A DNA stretch of 64,000 bases from 20CM-2-55-15 sp963738025. GTDB taxonomy: Bacteria; Acidobacteriota; Terriglobia; 20CM-2-55-15. The position numbers and the translations under genes were made by a program. The notes beneath the pieces were generated by a model. It did no database searches. It was not told where the DNA came from and saw only the letters and a program-made list of their open reading frames with translations. The stretch spans positions 372,001-436,000 of the forward strand of contig CAVTWA010000011.1 of assembly GCA_963738025.1 (NCBI GenBank), read 5' to 3'. Shown one piece after another: positions 60,179 to 64,000 of this stretch; position 1 is the first letter of the stretch; every line of letters begins with the position of its first letter.

Positions 60179-61217
60179 GGTTCCCGTCTTTCACCAGCAT
60201 CGTACTTCCCACAGTGACTGTCGCGTTGTGAATGAAATTCCAGTAGACTCCGCCGCCGCGGTTGGCGCCGCCCATTTCTTCGTTATCGCCCAGACTCAGA
60301 CGCACAACACCCGAGCCGTAGCCGTAGTACGCAATAAACGGCGCTTCCGGCAGAACTTTCAAGGCGGGATTGAAACCGAGAGCAAATTCGCGAAACATCC
60401 GCGCATCGCCCCCCGCGGCGGCGAGTTCCTGTTCAATCTTGCCGGAATGGATCCCCTCGATACGGACGCGACCCTTCTCGAAGTACAGAAACAGATTGCG
60501 GCCCTCGGTCCATAACGGCCGCCACACCGGCAGGACGACGCGGCCGTTTGCCGAGGTTTCGATGGGCGCAATGCGCAGGACGCCGCCGGGCAGCTCGATA
60601 TCACGATCGATGCGGGTACGCGCACTCTGCATGCGGGAGCGTGTGGCATCGCCGATCTGGCTTGTAAACGGGCGCTCGCCAACTTCGAAAGAGATGTCGG
60701 TCCCGTCTGGAGTCGACACTCGAATGGGTGCGGATCGCAGGAGCTCGATTGCCCGCCGATGATTCTGTTCGAGGAGGCCGGGGCGGACGTCCAGGGCCGC
60801 GAGATACATGCGGTCAATGAATTCTTGTGGTGGTAACGGCTGCTCCCCGATCGGATAGGAACCACTGTTCCAGTGAAAATGAACGGCGCGCCCGCGCTGC
60901 GCGTCCAACCATTCATTGAGAGCCGTCGCGAGTGCGGGGCGGTTCCCCTGGTGAACTTCTGGCAACCAGATGAAGACATCGGCGCTGTGGAACAAAGCGC
61001 GAAGCGACTCCAGTTCGCCCGTCGAGGTTGTCTCCGTCTCTTCGGCGAGAATGACCGCCGAAATGTGTGCGCCCGCGGCGCGGATGATCTTTTGAAGCGG
61101 TGAAACAACAGGCGAGAACAGACGCGTATCCAGCTTGAGCAGCACCTTTTCGCCAGCCTCGAGCTGGAGCGCTTCAGCGATTCGCCGCGCGCACTTTTCG
61201 TAGTCGGAGATAGTCAT
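60156..61217 (-). CDS. M29-like aminopeptidase family protein
   Basis: The 353-residue protein resembles thermophilic metallo-aminopeptidases (M29/AmpS type). The C-terminal GDNEEMGGANRGGGVYWNFIHNATV segment fits the family's GDN-x(n)-GG-N/H region. Possible metal ligands are E and H in EALQLEAGEKV, FHWNSGS and the GDNEE/HNATV part. I cannot place all canonical M29 ligands with confidence, so the active-site assignment is tentative. It ends convergently with the small membrane gene (23-base overlap). A long inverted repeat (61232-61316) lies just upstream of its start. Confidence 0.72.
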   Translation of the reverse strand: MTISDYEKCARRIAEALQLEAGEKVLLKLDTRLFSPVVSPLQKIIRAAGAHISAVILAEETETTSTGELESLRALFHSADVFIWLPEVHQGNRPALATALNEWLDAQRGRAVHFHWNSGSYPIGEQPLPPQEFIDRMYLAALDVRPGLLEQNHRRAIELLRSAPIRVSTPDGTDISFEVGERPFTSQIGDATRSRMQSARTRIDRDIELPGGVLRIAPIETSANGRVVLPVWRPLWTEGRNLFLYFEKGRVRIEGIHSGKIEQELAAAGGDARMFREFALGFNPALKVLPEAPFIAYYGYGSGVVRLSLGDNEEMGGANRGGGVYWNFIHNATVTVGSTMLVKDGNLTAEVGT

Positions 61218-61231
61218 AAAATTAGGACATC

Positions 61232-61316
61232 TAGTCGCGGGCTTCAGCCCGCGTTTTGATCACGCGCGTAATATAGCATTCTGCGAATCCTGAACGCGGG
61301 CTGAAGCCCGCGACTA
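61232..61316. repeat. Pair of inverted REP-like palindromes at the hemD 3' end
   Basis: TAGTCGCGGGCTTCAGCCCGCGTT split as two 12-base halves (61232-61255) is the exact reverse complement of 61293-61316. Each arm is itself a palindrome (CGCGGGCTTCAGCCCGCG). The right arm includes the hemD stop codon (61314-61316). Between the arms lie about 37 bases (CACGCGCGTAATATAGCATT...). The pair lies in the gap between the divergent-tail peptidase start and the hemD end and could terminate hem transcription. Confidence 0.85.
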
Positions 61317-62051
61317 CATTTCGGAATCGTGCGGCTGAAAATATTCTTGAATGGCGGTTAGCAGCGCTGGAATTGTCGATTCTGCAGGCACAACATCCGG
61401 CTTTAAGCCGACCAGTAAGGCGGCCTCGCGCGTAACGGGCCCGATCACGGCGAGGGCCGTGCCCGTCGGCAGCATGTGCAGATCCTCGGGAATCGTCGAG
61501 GGACTCGTGAAAACGATGCAGTCGACGCGCTCGGTTTCCAGAATCTCTCCGATATTTCCAACCAGAGCCTTTACGGTCCGGTAAACGGTCACCACGTCCA
61601 CGGTCGCGCCGCGACGCCGCAACTCGTCGGGTAAAAGTTCGCGGGCGACTTCGGCGCGTGGAAACAGCATCCGCGTTCCGACAAGGTTTCCGGGAAAGGC
61701 CGCCAGCAGTCCTTCCGCGCGGAAGTCGGCCGGTATCAACGAGGGCTTCAATCCCCACTCGGCAAGTTTCTTTCCGGTGGCGGATCCAACCACGGCAATC
61801 GGCATCGACGGCCTGCGGCTTCCCATGCGATCCATGAATTGTTCAACGGCATTGGCGCTGGTGAAGAGCAGCCAGTTATACATCGCCAACCGGCGAATGG
61901 CATCCTCGACAGGCTTCCACGAGGCTGGAGGAACTATATGAATTGTCGGGCACTCGATTACACGCGCTCCAAGATCTTCCAAGCCGGCCCGCAGTTCGGC
62001 GGACTGCGAGGCCGCGCGGGTAATGACGACGGTCTTACCGGTCAGCGCCAT
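61314..62051 (-). CDS. hemD: Uroporphyrinogen-III synthase
   Basis: The 245-residue HemD has the two-domain layout. Conserved points are VVITRAASQSAEL, IECPTIHIVPPASW, WLLFTSANAVEQFM and DCIVFTSPSTIPED; the C-terminal IGPVTREAALLVGLKPDVV is typical. It closes hydroxymethylbilane to uroporphyrinogen III. Sequence identity in this family is low, but adjacency to hemC settles it. I used ATG 62051 (MALTGKTVVITR), 17 bases inside the hemC end; a start at 62069 is possible. The stop codon lies within a REP-like palindrome. Confidence 0.88.
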   Translation of the reverse strand: MALTGKTVVITRAASQSAELRAGLEDLGARVIECPTIHIVPPASWKPVEDAIRRLAMYNWLLFTSANAVEQFMDRMGSRRPSMPIAVVGSATGKKLAEWGLKPSLIPADFRAEGLLAAFPGNLVGTRMLFPRAEVARELLPDELRRRGATVDVVTVYRTVKALVGNIGEILETERVDCIVFTSPSTIPEDLHMLPTGTALAVIGPVTREAALLVGLKPDVVPAESTIPALLTAIQEYFQPHDSEM

Positions 62052-62967
62052 ACTGGGCGATCTCAGCAAGAATGTCGCCCGCTCCCATAGCGAGCAGCTT
62101 TTGTCCCAGTTGCAGTCCCAGCTCGACGGATTGGTCCTTCGGACCGCTCAGTTCGTCAAAAATGACGCGGCGGCCGTCGAGACTTGCGATCAATCCTTTA
62201 ATGGTGAGCCGGTCGTGCTGGAGTGTTGCCTTTCCCGCAACCGGCACCTGGCAACTTCCACCCAGCGCGCGAAGCAGACCGCGCTCGGCGGTGACGGCCG
62301 TCCGGGTGGCCTCATGGTCCAGAACTTCCAGAAAGTGAAGCGTTGCATTGTCAGCTGAACGGCAAACGATACCCAGCGCGCCCTGGCCAACGGCGGAAAT
62401 CATGATGTCATCATCGAGGAATTCGGTGATGCGGTCTTCGTGCCCGAGTCTTTTCAGTCCCGCCGCTGCCAGAATAATCGCATCGAAATCGCCGGCATCG
62501 AGCTTGCGCAGACGTGTGTCGACGTTACCCCGCAAAGTTTGCAGATTGAGGCTGGGGAATCGATGCCGAAGCTGTACCTGGCGCCGCAGGCTGCTCGTCC
62601 CGATCGTAGCGCCGGGAGGCAGATCCTGAAGTCTCGTTCCTTTTGACACGAAGGCATCGCGTGGGTCTTCCCGTTCCGGAATTGCGGCAAAATCGATTCC
62701 ATCAGGAAGCTGGAATGGAACATCTTTGAGACTGTGAACGGCAAGATCGATGCGGCCGTCGAGCAGCGCTTCATCGAGTTCCTTCGTGAACAGCCCCTTT
62801 CCGCCGATCTTAGCCAGAGGAACGTCCAGGATCTTGTCCCCGGTTGTCTTGATCGGAACCAGCTCGACGATCAGCCCCTGCCATCGGTGCTCGAGCGCGC
62901 GTTTGGTCCAGTTCGCCTGCCACAGCGCCAACGCGCTGCCCCGAGTTCCCAGTTTGAGATTAGGCAT
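62035..62967 (-). CDS. hemC: Porphobilinogen deaminase (hydroxymethylbilane synthase)
   Basis: HemC (310 residues) polymerises four porphobilinogens. The active-site Asp region is HSLKDVPFQLPDG, substrate arginines are in IGTSSLRRQVQL and LRGNVDTRLRKLD, and the cofactor-binding cysteine is in GGSCQVPVAG (about residue 240). Start MPNLKLGTRGSALALWQA. It overlaps hemD by 17 bases. A repeat-containing gap of 167 bases separates it from hemA, so hemA and hemC-hemD may be partly independent or the stem may set their ratio. Confidence 0.95.
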   Translation of the reverse strand: MPNLKLGTRGSALALWQANWTKRALEHRWQGLIVELVPIKTTGDKILDVPLAKIGGKGLFTKELDEALLDGRIDLAVHSLKDVPFQLPDGIDFAAIPEREDPRDAFVSKGTRLQDLPPGATIGTSSLRRQVQLRHRFPSLNLQTLRGNVDTRLRKLDAGDFDAIILAAAGLKRLGHEDRITEFLDDDIMISAVGQGALGIVCRSADNATLHFLEVLDHEATRTAVTAERGLLRALGGSCQVPVAGKATLQHDRLTIKGLIASLDGRRVIFDELSGPKDQSVELGLQLGQKLLAMGAGDILAEIAQYGADR

Positions 62968-62977
62968 TACTGTAGGG

Positions 62978-63128
62978 GCGGTCTATGACCGCAGCTGTCC
63001 AACATAAAGACAATGTACCGTTGAGGGTGTCTCACAGTCCCCGCCTAACTTAGGCGGGGACTGGTCCATACCATTTACACGCAGACTAGGTTCACTTGGC
63101 ATCGACTACATTCAAACCTTTATAAGGC
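62978..63128. repeat. Dispersed repeat and REP hairpin between hemA and hemC
   Basis: GCGGTCTATGACCGC at 62978-62992 is a short hairpin shared in wording with 1478-1484 (GGTCTATGACCGC). A perfect CCCCGCCTAA-C-TTAGGCGGGG stem lies at 63039-63059, followed by the family's right arms (AGGTTCACTTGGCATCGACT, ACATTCAAACCTTTATAAGG). The element fills the 167-base gap between hemA and hemC on the minus strand and no gene is present. Confidence 0.82.
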
Positions 63129-63134
63129 CCCTAT

Positions 63135-64000
63135 CTATTCCGGCGTCTTGACGTTAAACAGCTTTTTGATCAGGTCGGCAACATCCGGACCGTTCGGATC
63201 ATGCGCCATCTGCTTGAGGTATTCCGTAGGGGTATGCAGGATCTTGTTGATCAGGGATCTGGTGATCATGTCGGCAGCGGCTTCGGGGGACAGGTCCTTG
63301 AAATGACGGCGATTTCTTTCGATATCATCGCGCCGTAGCTTCTCGAGCGCGTCTCTCAGTTGAACGATGGCGGGGACGACTTCCCGCGACTGCATCTTCT
63401 GGCAGAACGCCTGAACTTCGGAATCAACGATTTCTTCGGCGCGCGAAGCTTCTTTCAACCGCTCTTTCAGATTGGCGTCGATCACCTGTTGGAGATCATC
63501 GATGTCGTAAAGAAAAGCGTTGTCGAGTTCGTTAACCTGGGGATCGATGTCGCGTGGCACAGCGATATCGATAAAGAACATCGGTTTGTTCTTGCGGCGG
63601 TGGATCACTTGTTCGGCGAGCGTCCGGCCGATGATGAAATGCGGGGCACCGGTGGAACTGATGACGATGTCCGCGCGGTCCATATGATCGGGGAAGTGCT
63701 CAAAGGGCACTGCCGCACCTTCGAAGACCTTCGCCAGTTCGACAGCGCGTTCGAAGGTCCGGTTTGTCACCAGTACCGATGAAACACCGTTTCGCCTCAG
63801 ATGCTTTGCCGCCAGTTCACCCATCTTGCTGGCGCCGATGATCATGACCGTCTTGCCGGTGAGGTCGCCGAAAATCTTGCGGGCCAGTTCTACTGCGGCA
63901 AAGCTTACCGAGACCGCCGATTGCGATATGCCGGTCTCGTTGCGGACTTTCTTGGCGACAGCGAATGCACGGTTCATCAGCGAGCTCAAGTGCATGCCGA
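63135..64000 (-). CDS. hemA: Glutamyl-tRNA reductase, C-terminal part (N-terminus beyond window)
   Basis: The frame is open to the window edge; about 288 C-terminal residues are present. They show the NADPH-binding motif VMIIGASKMGELAAKHL, VTNRTFERAVELA, ADIVISSTGAPHFII, FIDIAVPRDIDP and the C-terminal dimerisation helix (ALEKLRRDDIERNRRHF, ITRSLINKILHTPTEYL). HemA reduces glutamyl-tRNA to glutamate-1-semialdehyde, the first step of C5 haem synthesis. The catalytic N-terminal cysteine domain is outside the window. hemC follows downstream. Confidence 0.95.
   Translation of the reverse strand, partial: GMHLSSLMNRAFAVAKKVRNETGISQSAVSVSFAAVELARKIFGDLTGKTVMIIGASKMGELAAKHLRRNGVSSVLVTNRTFERAVELAKVFEGAAVPFEHFPDHMDRADIVISSTGAPHFIIGRTLAEQVIHRRKNKPMFFIDIAVPRDIDPQVNELDNAFLYDIDDLQQVIDANLKERLKEASRAEEIVDSEVQAFCQKMQSREVVPAIVQLRDALEKLRRDDIERNRRHFKDLSPEAAADMITRSLINKILHTPTEYLKQMAHDPNGPDVADLIKKLFNVKTPE

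Noticed and set aside
1..64000. tRNA, rRNA or ribosomal genes
   Set aside because: No cloverleaf with CCA-end and T-loop (GGTTCRA) context and no rRNA signature was found by eye. Short RNAs could still be missed.

Overview
The window looks like a chromosomal contig from an Acidobacteriota-type bacterium (inferred from gene content, not from a marker gene). The main clues are an Oar-like TonB-dependent receptor with an N-terminal carboxypeptidase-regulatory domain next to a di-haem cytochrome fused to a LolA-like domain, a Ser/Thr kinase with C-terminal TPRs, small DUF6152-like and DUF6677-like proteins, and integrase-core insertion-sequence remnants of a kind common in that phylum. No rRNA or tRNA gene was recognised.

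Layout. 1-1054: end of aroB, then menG. 1.5-7.1 kb (minus strand): a type IV pilus block with a PilR-like regulator, two minor-pilin-like genes, a PilS-like kinase, prepilin peptidase and a family 2 glycosyltransferase. 7.3-12.8 kb (plus): truA, then the conserved uppS-cdsA-dxr-rseP run and a Fur-family regulator. 12.8-17.2 kb (minus): thiI-tmk-holB and hfq-pdxA. 17.2-34.6 kb is an accessory zone. It holds phage-like small genes, a 22 x 21-bp tandem palindrome array, at least four insertion-sequence remnants of two families, and many genes broken by single-base frameshifts. An intact island inside it (21.4-28.0 kb) carries the TonB receptor, the cytochrome and secreted proteins. 34.7-42.1 kb (minus): a peptide-ligation cluster (DUF2126 amidoligase/transglutaminase, ATP-grasp/alpha-E fusion, second transglutaminase) followed by a hemerythrin. 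Two of its transcripts share a leader with an intrinsic-terminator-like hairpin just before the start codon. 42.7-47.1 kb (plus): a translationally coupled set of a predicted secreted kinase, a secreted metallophosphatase and a membrane carrier with HEAT repeats. 47.3-57.4 kb: gallate dioxygenase, a secreted SGNH esterase, an RND efflux pair and a Ser/Thr kinase. 57.6-60.2 kb (plus): Ku, a YggS-like PLP protein, a YggU-like protein and two small membrane proteins. 60.2-64.0 kb (minus): an M29-like peptidase, then hemD-hemC-hemA.

A 21-bp palindrome (CCCCGCCTAA-N-TTAGGCGGGG) recurs at least 11 times, always between genes, both alone and at the two ends of ~215-245 bp foldback elements. It is absent from about 7.1 to 42.3 kb. 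Frameshifts cluster in 17.2-34.6 kb and were not seen in the flanking core genes, which argues for real decay of a mobile region, although assembly error cannot be excluded from sequence alone.
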